DNA of 14,950 nucleotides from Smittium mucronatum (taxonomy: Eukaryota; Kickxellomycota; Harpellomycetes; Harpellales; Legeriomycetaceae). Below the pieces are notes generated by a model that was given only the letters and a program-made list of their open reading frames with translations, had not been told where the DNA came from and searched no databases. Shown piece by piece: positions 1 through 9,090 of the stretch; the first letter of the stretch is position 1, and each line of letters opens with the position of its first letter. A program made the translations under genes and the position numbers. The stretch covers positions 1-14,950 of the forward strand of contig LSSL01000564.1 in the NCBI GenBank assembly GCA_001953115.1. The letters are read 5' to 3'.

Positions 1-229
1 ATTTTTACTACTTTCCTAATTTGGAAATATGTGATAGAATAAAACATAAAGTTATTGGGTAGTTTAAAATATGGATTTTAGAAGCTAATTTTCTATTGGT
101 AAAGTGTTTAAGTTTATTAGATCCAGCAATTTTTTCTATTTTTATTGGAAAAGTTGTAAATAAATTCTTGTGTAGCCAATAGTCTACACAGTAAAAAAAA
201 GTCTTGTCTTCGAAAGAATCTCCCATATA
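1..229 (-). mobile_element. Truncated copy (copy A) of a TATATGGGAG-ended MITE
   Basis: This is the partial partner of the complete element at 4969-5262, in the opposite orientation. Its outer end, CTCCCATATA at 220-229, equals the right terminus of the complete copy. Positions 176-229 match the reverse complement of the first ~55 bases of the complete copy, including CCAAT, an AGTAAAAAAAAGTCT block and AAAGAATCTCCCATATA. Positions 1-28 match the reverse complement of about 5193-5220 (ATTTTTACTAC, TTTCCTAATT). The middle is diverged. By comparison with the complete copy, about 40 bases of the other end lie outside the window. There is no coding capacity, so it is non-autonomous. The family is not identified by name. 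Confidence 0.75.
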
Positions 230-334
230 CATACTTCTGCCATATGCCAATAAAATCCCGAGCTACAAAAATAAAAAGAATTTACTTTTTGATTACTAAT
301 TATTCTTATTTCTCTGAAACCGAAAACACCAACG

Positions 335-350
335 TTTTTTTTTTTTTTTT
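335..350. repeat. T16 homopolymer
   Basis: A run of 16 T (A on the minus strand) preceded by AACG and followed by GCAATAA. On the minus strand it could be the decayed poly(A) end of a retroposed sequence, but no retroposon body can be recognised next to it. Confidence 0.8.
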
Positions 351-377
351 GCAATAATAAAAACACATTTTTAAATG

Positions 378-403
378 GGCGACTCTTATGTAGACCAGAC
401 GCC
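378..403. repeat. GC-rich hairpin followed by T6
   Basis: GGCGACT (378-384) pairs with AGACGCC (397-403) around a 12-nt loop with one A-A mismatch, and a T6 run follows immediately. The shape resembles a bacterial intrinsic terminator, but nothing else here is bacterial, so it is recorded only as a local inverted repeat. Confidence 0.4.
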
Positions 404-878
404 TTTTTTCGTAAAGCCTCATAATTCGGTTTCTTCAAACACAAGTTGTCTAATATTATTGTATATTTTTCAAAAATATGGTTATTTGCTTGATTCAGAC
501 ATTTCACAATTATTATTTACTACAGCTGGCACTTTAAACTATTAAAAAGCATATTTTTATAAATCGAAATTTTTTTCAGTAAAATTTCTGGTATTCTATA
601 GAATCTGCCAAATAATGGTCATGATAAGTATAATCGGCCCTAATCCTTATGTTAATCCCGAGCTGTTAAAAGGTATTTGTTAAAGACAAAAATATTTAAT
701 TTTTTTTTTTCACTTTTCTTCCAAAGACTTAACTAACTTAGCCCTTTCAGAGATTTCAGTAAATAAAAGATGACTAATTCGCCCAATGGAATAATAAAGA
801 ATATTATTATTCATACTTTTAGATGAATGAATTGTTGTAATAGTCAATAACAAAATGATATGTGTGATTCTAAGGGAA

Positions 879-922
879 ACCATTCTCCTTTTCTTTTTTT
901 TTTTACGCATACCATTCTCCTT
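879..922. repeat. 12-bp direct repeat ACCATTCTCCTT
   Basis: The same 12 bases occur at 879-890 and 911-922, a 32-bp period, separated by a T-rich stretch. On the minus strand each copy reads AAGGAGAATGGT, so the ATG of a small open frame and its leader are duplicated. This is probably a local replication-slippage duplication. Confidence 0.7.
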
Positions 923-1742
923 ATATCACAAATTTTCATTAGTTTTATAAAAAAGAATCAATTATAAAACATTATAATAGTTTCCAGAATTCAAGCAAAT
1001 TAGACCATTTTACATTCAACGACAATTGCTATTCACTATAACTATCAATTTAAACGAATAAAAAGCTGATTGTTATAAAATGAAAATAGGAGATATTTAT
1101 AGAAAAGTTTCCGTTATGAAAAATAATTATCCATAATTGAAAAATGGACAATCAAAACATTTTTCTCCCGAGGGGATCGTTTTATTAATCTAAATTTAAT
1201 TATACCTTTAATACAAATTGGTTAAACACAGTCATTCACTAAACTTTATTAGTGTTCGAAATTTCTGCAGCTTTTTATTAAGAAATTCGTGCACTAATAT
1301 TATACAGAAAATCCATCCACAAATTGAGATTCCCGCCCCTTTGTGATAATGAAAAGTACAATAGATACCAGATACTAAAACAAATTCTAAAATAATATAA
1401 GTAACCCTTTAGGACTGATGGTACAACAATTGCATCATATCTATGGCCAACTCAAACGACTTCTTATTAATCCGTATTAGCAATTGGGTACATCCCATTC
1501 CCCATAACACAAAACTCATGATATTGCCAATAATAATTAAATATATCCTTAGGCTCCGAAATATATTTTGTGCATAATATTACACCAATAAATATTTGAG
1601 TTGTTGTCCTCAATTAACTGGATTCAATACTACCCAATACTTTATACAAAATTTTATTAAAGAGAACACGCACGAAGGCTGTTTTTCTAATTCTTTTTTT
1701 ATAAAGAAATTTTCTTTGCAATAATATCAGAAACCACGACAT

Positions 1743-1911
1743 TTAACCCTTTCCGGGTTCAAAAGTGCATGGAATATCTATTCGTTAAAATCAACACTTT
1801 CTATTCGATAAAATAGTTTATTAAACCAAATATAATAATCAATTTTTATAAATTGTTTGCGTTGTTAGAGATTGGGTGACATTTTTGTGCTATTAGCCGT
1901 GAAAGGGTTAT
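1743..1911. mobile_element. piggyBac-like MITE, ~161 bp, TTAA/TTAT flanks
   Basis: TTAA at 1743-1746 is followed by CCCTTTCCGG (from 1747). The opposite end reads CCGTGAAAGGG (1897-1907) followed by TTAT, which is TTAA with one change. Read inward, both termini begin CCCTTTC and reach CGG, with one extra A in the right copy. CCC(T)-type termini on TTAA targets are established hallmarks of the piggyBac transposase superfamily. The internal 161 bp has no coding frame, so any copy would have to be mobilised in trans. Inside is an imperfect 15-bp direct repeat, TCTATTCG(T/A)TAAAAT, at 1777-1791 and 1800-1814. The short terminal inverted repeat and the altered right target site suggest an old insertion. 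Confidence 0.7.
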
Positions 1912-3550
1912 TTATTGGGAAAGTTTTTGTGTCCATTCTGTTTGTAATGCCATTATATAAACACATCATAAATTATGTATTCGGATTTCTCGACTCTTAT
2001 TAATTCTCTCTCGATAAAATCTTTAGTAATTCACCGATTCGCCACAAATTTTGGAAGCCGCTTTACTAAATAAAACAACTTATCCAATACAATGTCACTT
2101 TATCGCAAGTAATGGCCAATGTAACAGATATATTGATTATACAGCAATACAACAAATTGGCTCGATATAATTTAAAGGTTAAATAATGCTTTATTTTTAT
2201 TTTATCCGGTGGGAATATTGAACCTTTAGTAAATAGATATTCATTAAAGAAAATATAAAAATTTTATTTATAATATCTTTATCAAGTAAAGATAATGAGG
2301 TTATTTGAAGTAATAATAGGGAAGAATATGGTCGCTTTTTGTAAGCTTTTAATGCTTTGCAGGATATTATCCATGAAAATTTTTCCTCTGCCAAAAAATC
2401 AACATAAAATCACAATTATAAATGGCTGAAGAAAATATTAATCGTCACATACAAGCTCATTTCTTAATTGAAAATATCAAATTTGATTAGAATCTATAAA
2501 TACTAAATGTGAATGGCATATATTCCTCATTAATAAAAAAGATGAACTCTGAAAAAGCCTAGAAAAGTTAGTTTAGATGGACCTTTCCAATTTGTAAGCA
2601 TTCTGGTTAAAGTCTACATCCACATCGCACCTCTTTATCAAATTTTTGCAATTTGGAATACAAATAAACTTGCTACAAATAATAATCTATATCCATAATA
2701 CCTTTGTGTTTTTTTTATATCTATTTGGTTTTTACTTATTAGTTAAAGCAATCCAGTGAAAATGCCTAAAACAAGTTCAAATTGGGAGCACTGATGTAGA
2801 ACGTTAAATTTTACCAATAGTTTTGCAAATTTAATCTTTTTTCATGCCATTTTAGTCATGTGAATTTAAAATAAAATCGAATTTAGCTCCATTAGGGAAA
2901 TACAGGACACAAATACCCTGAGCGATGGGCTCAAAAAATTTATAAAAATATTAATGAAATCCATTCAACACGTTTTCACTATTTTTCTTGTAGTAATTCT
3001 TGATTATTACGAAATAAGAGTGTTTTTGTTTTTGTTTATAACAAATTGGTACAGCTTAACGTAAAATAAAGGATATCTCAAGAACCTCCAACTTGTTTTT
3101 GATTCCAGAATTGTATTTTAAGCCTTTTAAATCTTGTATACATCTCTATAAAAAGAAAATTGGAAATAATGTGTAAACTCTAAAAGATTGTCCGAAAATT
3201 TTGTTTATTTGAAAATAGTTCCATTTTTCTTTGGGATTTCAATTATAAATATATTATACGAGTTTTTACAGAATGATATGTTCCACAGTGATTAAACCGC
3301 GAATCATATTCTAAAATTCCTTCGCTCCCATGATTTATAAATAATCATGGAATCAAAAATTACTGGTTGATGAATATTGCTATTAAACTTTAAAAAGACG
3401 GAAAATATATCAAATATTAACTTAAATATCCTGAGGCTGATTCAATCCCTTTTTTTTTATCACTGAATTTTATTGGAAAAAAATATCAGTAAAAACTAAG
3501 CCGAAAAAACATTATTAATAAAAATGCACAAGGAATAGAAAATATTTATA
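1912..3550. other. AT-rich non-coding spacer
   Basis: No supported gene, RNA or transposon in this stretch. The longest open frame (2197-2394, minus) is rich in Leu, Ile, Lys and Ser without recognisable motifs and looks like chance. Composition is moderately AT-rich, with one clear small hairpin at 3328-3350. Confidence 0.5.
3328..3350. repeat. 8-bp perfect hairpin
   Basis: CCATGATT (3328-3335) and AATCATGG (3343-3350) form a perfect 8-bp inverted repeat around a 7-nt A/T loop. There is no sign that it belongs to a longer inverted-repeat element. Confidence 0.7.
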
Positions 3551-4127
3551 TCATCAGACGCTGACAATTTCCTTTGTTAGTCTACCTGCTGCCTACATAA
3601 ATGAGATTGAAGTCATATCTACCACCCGTTTTACCCCACTCTTTACCGCTTCAAGTAGACTAAATTGTTGAGGTGAGATAAAGTCATGAACTAATCTCGA
3701 TATCACTGAAGACAGCTTCTCTGAGAAGATTGAGCTCCTGGTTAGAAGCCTACTTCTAACAGGATTAATAAAATTTAGATTCGCGTTATATAACGCCGAT
3801 GTTTATGCTATGACTTTCCTACAACAATGGTAAATACTGGAACATCGTTTCACTGACAGATTATGTGCTTTTCGTGCGGATAGTGCGCCAGAATGCAAGA
3901 ATTCCGATTCGGTTCCTCTTGCTCTAGACTCATCCTGGTCTGACTCCTTTGCCACCAAATGTCTGAGGTGCTGCTAAGACTCCTTACCTAAAGTAGAGAA
4001 ACTTCGGTGAAATCTAGCATGGATTTATCTTTTTAGAATCATCGCTTAAGCCCAAAAACGACGACAAGGTATTCGACACCTTAGGGGTGGATTCTATTCT
4101 ATAAAGTTTATTATCATGTGCATTTTT
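3551..4127 (-). pseudogene. Decayed protein-coding relic, family unknown
   Basis: On the minus strand a reading frame of about 190 codons persists with only three internal stops and one frameshift, far fewer than expected in DNA this AT-rich. It opens after a TAA at 4128-4130, runs about 37 codons to a TAG at 4014-4016 (segment includes VSNTLSSFLGLSDDSKK), and continues in the next frame from about 4020 to a TAG at 3974-3976. It then runs 56 codons (includes ESDQDESRARGTESEF) to a TAA at 3803-3805, and 69 codons (includes SSIFSEKLSSVISRLVHDF and LLEAVKSGVKRVVDM) to a TAG at 3593-3595. It ends at tandem TGA TGA (3551-3556). Residue use is protein-like and largely hydrophilic (Ser, Lys, Glu, Arg), and GC is visibly higher than the flanks. 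I recognise no catalytic motif or domain. A gag-like or other mobile-element protein fragment, or a decayed host exon, are both possible. The plus strand also has fairly open stretches, but with more stops. Confidence 0.55.
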
Positions 4128-4187
4128 TTATATTTACCCGAAATGAAATCATGAGTAATTATAACCGAAAAAAAATCGATGAAAAAA

Positions 4188-4218
4188 AATCTCCTAAATA
4201 CATAGTAAATAGGAGATT
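4188..4218. repeat. 9-bp perfect hairpin
   Basis: AATCTCCTA (4188-4196) and TAGGAGATT (4210-4218) form a perfect 9-bp inverted repeat with a 13-nt loop. It lies about 60 bp beyond the upstream end of the decayed reading frame. The word GGAGATT resembles the MITE termini (GGGAGATTC), but the similarity is too short to call a solo end. Confidence 0.7.
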
Positions 4219-4391
4219 AATGAATAAGTTCTAAGAATTTATACATAATAATTTACATTTCATGTATATTACTTATATCCATTTCTTACCTGAAATTTTT
4301 CCATTATGCTAGCTATCCGTTATGCAGTTATTTTGGATCTTTTGATGTGGAATGTTAATCTTTAGATACTTATAGCTTCAAAATTGGATGT

Positions 4392-4428
4392 TCAGGAGGT
4401 GCCTTTTGGGTAAAAACCTACCTTCTGA
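4392..4428. repeat. GC-rich 9-bp hairpin
   Basis: TCAGGAGGT (4392-4400) pairs with ACCTTCTGA (4420-4428) through 9 bp, including one G-T wobble, with a 19-nt loop. It is relatively GC-rich for the region. No precursor-like longer stem extends outward, so it is not called an RNA gene. Confidence 0.6.
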
Positions 4429-4615
4429 GATTGTAAACGTTTGAGTTAAACATTTATATCGCTTAAAATCATAAACTACAATACATAAAGATGAAATGGT
4501 TTTGTTCCACCCAGTTTAGATAGTGATAAAATTAAAGCGAAAGTGTCTAGTATCAAACAAGAGTGCTAATCATATTTTAGGTTTGAAAAAGGGTCTTTGT
4601 AAATCAATATCTTAA

Positions 4616-4668
4616 ATGGAATGGAATGGAAAATTTTGGCTCATTAGCTTTTTTTTTAAAAAAAAAAA
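4616..4668. repeat. (ATGGA)3 and adjacent T9A11 tract
   Basis: Three perfect ATGGA pentamers occupy 4616-4630. Shortly after, a T9 run is followed directly by an A11 run (4649-4668), forming a self-complementary T/A block. This is simple-sequence DNA with no sign of function. Confidence 0.75.
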
Positions 4669-4968
4669 TCATCAAAAAAAATATTTGAAACCTTCTTTCT
4701 TTTGTAAGTGTTTTTCCAAATAAGAAATTCGAATCTGATATAATTATGTTAAGAATTATATGAATCTCTAATCGATCATTCAACCTAACATCCAACGGAA
4801 AAATACATGTCCCTTACCATACCATACAAATTCAGTAACTAAAAATAAATATGCTAGACTAGATTTGAAATTATTTTAATTTTGAGTTTCATAAAATTTG
4901 ATAAACTTTAATACACTTTTATTTTTAATCTATAGAATCGTTCAGAAATTTGTTTTTTAAAATTTTAC

Positions 4969-5262
4969 TATATGGGAGATTCTTTTTGAATTCAGACTTT
5001 TTTTTACTAGATGAACCATTGGTCGAATAACTAATTAAGTTTTTTAGTCAAATTATTATTCTCTCCAACCAATAAATTTATTGGTCTTAGCGATCAATAA
5101 TTAGGCTACTCGCTCCATTACTAATTGAATTAAATCAATTCTTTATGATTGATTTATTCACCAAAATAATTAAAGCTTTTATGAATTTCTACATTTCCTA
5201 ATTAGGAAGGTAGTAAAAATTTATTAGTAAAGCGTCTGAATTAATAAAGAATCTCCCATATA
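4969..5262 (+). mobile_element. Complete MITE (copy B), 294 bp, 29-bp terminal inverted repeats
   Basis: The left end (4969-4997) starts TATATGGGAGATTCTTT and ends TTCAGAC. The right end (5234-5262) is its reverse complement at 27 of 29 positions; the two differences lie at positions 18 and 20 of the repeat. TA dinucleotides abut both ends, which would suit a TA-duplicating (Tc1/mariner-like) mobiliser, but because the termini themselves are TA-rich the exact boundary and duplication cannot be fixed. The interior is AT-rich, has no coding frame and includes an 18-bp perfect palindrome at 5068-5085. A diverged, inverted, truncated copy is at 1-229, which confirms this is a repeated mobile family rather than a chance palindrome. 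Superfamily assignment is tentative. Confidence 0.85.
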
Positions 5263-5284
5263 TATAGTTTCACATCTCGAAATT

Positions 5285-5303
5285 ATTAAGAATTAAGAAT
5301 TAA
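5285..5303. repeat. Short tandem repeat of AATTAAG
   Basis: About 2.7 units of the heptamer AATTAAG lie just outside the right end of the complete MITE. This is probably simple slippage. Confidence 0.65.
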
Positions 5304-5304
5304 G

Positions 5305-5940
5305 GATAATGATATTTTTATTTTTATACCAATTCTAATCTTTAATAACACAGAAAGAATATCTATTTTTTTAAAGAATAAAATTATTAAGATCTCAATT
5401 ATCATAAATTTTTGCAGTTTTAGAAAGTTATTTTAAAAGGATTTATCATACTATTTATTAATTGAAATTGAAATTTAGTCGATTCTAAATTTTTTAACAA
5501 TGAACCATAAAAAAAATTCAAATAATTATTCCTACCAAATCTTTATTGCTGTCTTCCTAACGATTAATGCTTTAATAATTGGGTTAAAGACTAATTTTTT
5601 TTTTTCTGATATTTGTTGTAATTTATGGTTGGAAAATTTTGGGATACAGAATTATTTTATTAGCCGTTGGCATTTATAAAGCTAGTAAAAATTATAGAGA
5701 GCTGCAATATCAAATTAACCAACAATTTTTATTATTATTGATGTTTCAAAAGTGGTATATTTGGTTAAAAGTTTGATTAATTAGTTAAAAGTATCAAAAA
5801 AATCCAAACTATTATCAATGCACATGTTGTGAAAACGATATGAACAATAAATAAGATGTATCAGAAACCAATATAAACAATAAAGTAAAAGTAAAAAAAC
5901 ATTTCATTTCTGTATATAGCTTCTTGATCCTGTAATATGT
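5305..5940. other. AT-rich non-coding spacer
   Basis: Nothing recognisable: A/T-rich, no frame of note on either strand, no repeat structure beyond short A/T words. Confidence 0.5.
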
Positions 5941-6950
5941 TCTCAACAGTTTAAAAATAGAATTCATACTATTTTTTCTGATACCAATCGGCCGTTATTG
6001 AGGCTAAACTTTTGGTTTTGGTGAGAATCATGCTCATAATATTCAGAGATAAATTGAAAAAAAAAAAATTCTCATCGCGTATCAAAAATAGCTAAATCTG
6101 TTTCAATTGAACGAGTCTGAACCAAATTGAGGGCAAATTTATCCTTCTTTAAAACCTGCAATACTTTATAACGTGTGTATCACAAGCTAACTAATTTAAA
6201 ATCTTTGATTTCTGGCTTTATGCAGATGCTCATAAGGGTCAGAATGACCACCCTAGTGATAGGCGGTGCGGGATGGATAAAAAAAATATCCAATTAAAAA
6301 CTGAAAGATGAAACTATTTTCACTCTAACTAAAAAGAAAAAGAAAATTCCCAGTCAAAAATATACCGGTGCGCTATGAACAGAAAAATATGCGGTAAATG
6401 CAACTTTATAGACCCGAAGCTTTTGCATTAGGACCTAAAGCAAGGGTTCCAATATATCAGGAAAACGAAAATGAGTAACTTTCAAATTTCTCAGAAACTG
6501 TCAAATATGAAAATTTTAGGATTTTTTTTTACGAAAAATTTTCATTCTAAAAACTAAGTTTGCTTGAAACAGTTGAGAACATCATTTTATTCTACATAAA
6601 ATGAGATAGAATTAGAAAAGAGGTTTTAGTTCGGTTAATATCTACACCAATCGACTCTATCTAACAAATTTTTCTTTATGATTTAGATGTCTCCCGGTTA
6701 GAAATATTTTGAAAAAATTCGGGGGAGGGGGGATAAAAATCTTTAATTTGTCTTCAAGCTTCACAGCAGATCATAAATTTTTACTGGAAACTACCAAATT
6801 TCTGAATTTAATCCAGTTCCCAGAGTACTTGGTCTATATAGTAAAGGCTATTTTCCAGCTTTCTTGAATAAATACTCTTAAGTTATGGATCTGTTAGAAC
6901 GACATAGGGGAGTTTTATGATAAAATTTTCGAATTTTTCTCACTTTCTGG
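5941..6950. other. Mixed-composition block, possible decayed repeat
   Basis: This stretch is visibly more complex and GC-richer than what follows. The GC peak is at about 6225-6275, with GGTCAGAATGACCACCCTAG and GGCGGTGCGGGATGGATA. GGTCA-GAA-TGACC is a small hairpin there, and GGATAAAAAAAATATCC (from about 6271) another. No frame longer than about 40 codons spans the peak. A TTCTCAACAGTTT word near 5940 recurs inverted with one mismatch near 6568. These features could be remains of an old transposon but do not define its ends. Confidence 0.35.
6721..6732. repeat. Interrupted G-run (G5 A G6)
   Basis: GGGGGAGGGGGG within otherwise AT-rich DNA, flanked by AAAATTC and ATAAAA. It is too short for a four-run G-quadruplex motif. 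Noted because G-runs are exceptional in this window. Confidence 0.85.
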
Positions 6951-7434
6951 ATTTTTTTTAAACTAGTTTTTAAGGCTTTTTTTTTGCTTTAGATTAAATT
7001 TGCCGTAAAGAAGAAAGGGCTTCATATATTATTCGTGTATAGAAATCAATACCATTATGTTTGAATATTTCCTTATAAAATCTCGAAAATCACTGTAGAA
7101 ATTGCTTATCTCAGTAAATATAATTTATTTTATCTTTAAGCTTTCACATTTCGGGCTAAAAATAAAACTTAAAATGATTTATTTTAAAGAAATAGGTAAA
7201 TTTTCGCAACTTTTTTTTTTAGTCTTTCGCTTTTATCTGATAAAGATTTAAATTTGATAAATTTAAACTTTTATTTTGAAAAATATTAAATATATAAAAG
7301 GGCTTGAATAATCGCAATAATAGATTTTATAATAATTAATAAAATATGATTGTTTATAAAAAATATCTACATAAATTCAAACTAAACTCGATTATTTTAT
7401 TTTTTTTTGGATATCTTAAGTTGATTTTTTTTTT

Positions 7435-7523
7435 AATATTTTAGTGATTTATTAATTATAACTATTAGTTAAAAAAATGCATTATTTTAGGGATTTATTT
7501 ATTATAACTATTATTAAAAATGT
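7435..7523. repeat. Tandem duplication, two ~43-46 bp units
   Basis: Unit 1 (7435-7480) and unit 2 (7481-7523) share ATTTTAG-GATTTATT, ATTATAACTATTA and a run of A ending ATG. They differ by a few substitutions and small indels. They are adjacent head-to-tail copies, so this is an old local tandem duplication. No third unit is evident. Confidence 0.7.
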
Positions 7524-9056
7524 TTTTATATATATAAATGTTTTTGACTTTAAAATATGTTTCTAAAAAAAACAAAGCTTTTGGATTAATTTTAAACTCA
7601 AGTATTCAATTTTATGCATCAACTTTTCAAAACACTATATTCACATTTATTTAAATAGGTCTTTATATTAGGAAATTATAGAACACTTTCCTTTCTTAGA
7701 TTTTTCAAGATCGATGGTACAAAAAATGGAATTCAGTTTTTGCTCAATGTTTTCATTATATTAATTTTATTTATATATGATTTGATAAATCAAGAAAATA
7801 TTGAAATCGAAAAAGCTGATTTACACGAATAGGAGTGAGGCTTAAATTTGGTTCCACCAAGGGTTAAATTCGTTAGATATAAAATAAATTCTTTGCTGAT
7901 TTTTTTTTCATTTCTAAAGTGTTAAACTTAAATCTTCATCAATAAAATAATACGAAGCATATTTCAACATCAGAAAGGATTGACTTGAATTCTTAAAAAT
8001 TTACTTGCGAAAAAATATTTTAATGTGCAAAAAATAAAATTTATATCAGATTTTATTCGGACATAATGAAAAAAAGTTGAAAACTTTATACATATTTTTA
8101 TATAAGTATTCTTAATATAAATGATTTTTTCTGGTAAAATTAAAATTTTCTTTTGTAAATATTTATAATTTCACATGTGCATGGATATTATTTCGGTTTG
8201 ATCACTAACTACTTTTAACAAATTGATTTAGATGAATGTCTACTATCGAATAATTTCTTGTAAATAAATATTTTTTAAAAAAACACTACAAGATATTTTT
8301 GCCTTTATTATGAATATCAATAAGCTCTTAATTTAATTTTATCCATATATTTATTCTATATTTTTAATAAAGCTAATAATATGAAATTAAAAGGGTTAAT
8401 TATTGATGTATCTAGAGTTATAACCAATAAATTAAAACCCATAGCTATTTTCTATTTTTATATATGAAATTATGAAATATTCACTCCAGCATTTTTAAAA
8501 TTGCAATTTTATTTCTTGAACAGCTTATACTTAGAAAAAAAACTTATGATAGCTAATCAATTCCTATTTATATCAAATTGAAATTTATTTATTTTTAAAA
8601 CCCAAAGATTTTATTTATTCTAAAAAAATTTAATTTTTTTTTATCACAGAAGAAAAAAAATGGCGCTGTTTTTAATGTATTAATATAATAATAGATACCA
8701 TAATCAATCAAAGATAGAATTTTTTTTATTCAAATTTTTTTATAAGGGAACATATTATTCAAATCAAATATGTATTATTTAAATACTAATAATTAGTTTT
8801 GCAATTTGAAATTTCTCAATAAATATTTTATATTATTATAAGTAAAAAAATAATTTTTTAATAATTTTTATTGCCTTTGTAGCTTTATTTTTTTACTTGA
8901 TTTTGTTTTAAAAAAGTACTACCTCACACAAAATGTATAATATAGTCACTTAATTTTTCATGAATTTTATAAATAGATTAAATTATATTCAGTTTTAAGA
9001 TAAATAATCCACGATAAATCTTAGACAGAATAAATAATTTCAAAAAAAAAAAAATC

Positions 9057-9090
9057 GAAATCATTTATAAAAATCTTCAAAAATGATTTC
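9057..9090. repeat. 10-bp perfect hairpin
   Basis: GAAATCATTT (9057-9066) and AAATGATTTC (9081-9090) form a perfect 10-bp inverted repeat around a 14-nt loop. No flanking duplication is visible. Confidence 0.7.

Larger units (their letters stand above)
254..664. repeat. Pair of 11-bp direct repeats AATCCCGAGCT, 400 bp apart
   Basis: AATCCCGAGCT occurs at 254-264 and again at 654-664, an unusually GC-rich word for this sequence. Read on the minus strand, both copies (AGCTCGGGATT) follow a pyrimidine-rich tract and an AG dinucleotide, resembling 3' splice sites. Alternatively they could be target-site duplications flanking a ~390 bp insertion. Neither reading is proven. Confidence 0.35.
230..1742. 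other. AT-rich non-coding spacer
   Basis: I see no gene here that I can defend. The stretch contains a T16 run, a small GC-rich hairpin, two short direct-repeat pairs (listed separately) and several T-rich tracts on the plus strand. One 66-codon minus-strand frame with a hydrophobic start (710-910) is discussed under findings; it is not called as a gene because nothing downstream supports it. Confidence 0.5.

Noticed and set aside
8..250. 80-codon minus-strand open frame
   Set aside because: It lies almost entirely within the MITE copy at 1-229, whose complete relative has no equivalent frame.
184..507. 107-codon minus-strand open frame
   Set aside because: Its 3' part lies inside the truncated MITE copy, it runs through a 16-base A/T homopolymer encoding a lysine run, and it shows no recognisable domain. 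Most likely chance.
1760..1771. 12-mer CAAAAGTGCATG shared with 14014-14025
   Set aside because: Flanks do not align, and many 12-base matches are expected by chance in 15 kb of biased composition.
2197..2394. 65-codon minus-strand open frame
   Set aside because: Leu/Ile/Lys/Ser-rich, no motif, no neighbouring exon-like sequence. Consistent with chance in AT-rich DNA.
3650..4040. Plus-strand reading of the GC-rich relic
   Set aside because: It has open stretches of about 47 codons, but more stops than the minus-strand frame over the same span, so minus was preferred. A homology search should confirm the strand.
4604..4795. 63-codon minus-strand open frame
   Set aside because: It spans the T9A11 homopolymer block and encodes phenylalanine and lysine runs. 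A low-complexity artefact.
5938..6581. Inverted pair TGTTCTCAACAGTTT / AAACAGTTGAGAACA as element ends
   Set aside because: The match stops at 15 bases with one mismatch, shows no flanking duplication and no extension. Insufficient to define an element.
8388..8400. AAAAGGGTTAATT as a possible second piggyBac end, and TAACCCTTTAGG near 1405 as another
   Set aside because: Neither has a matching inverted partner at a sensible distance.
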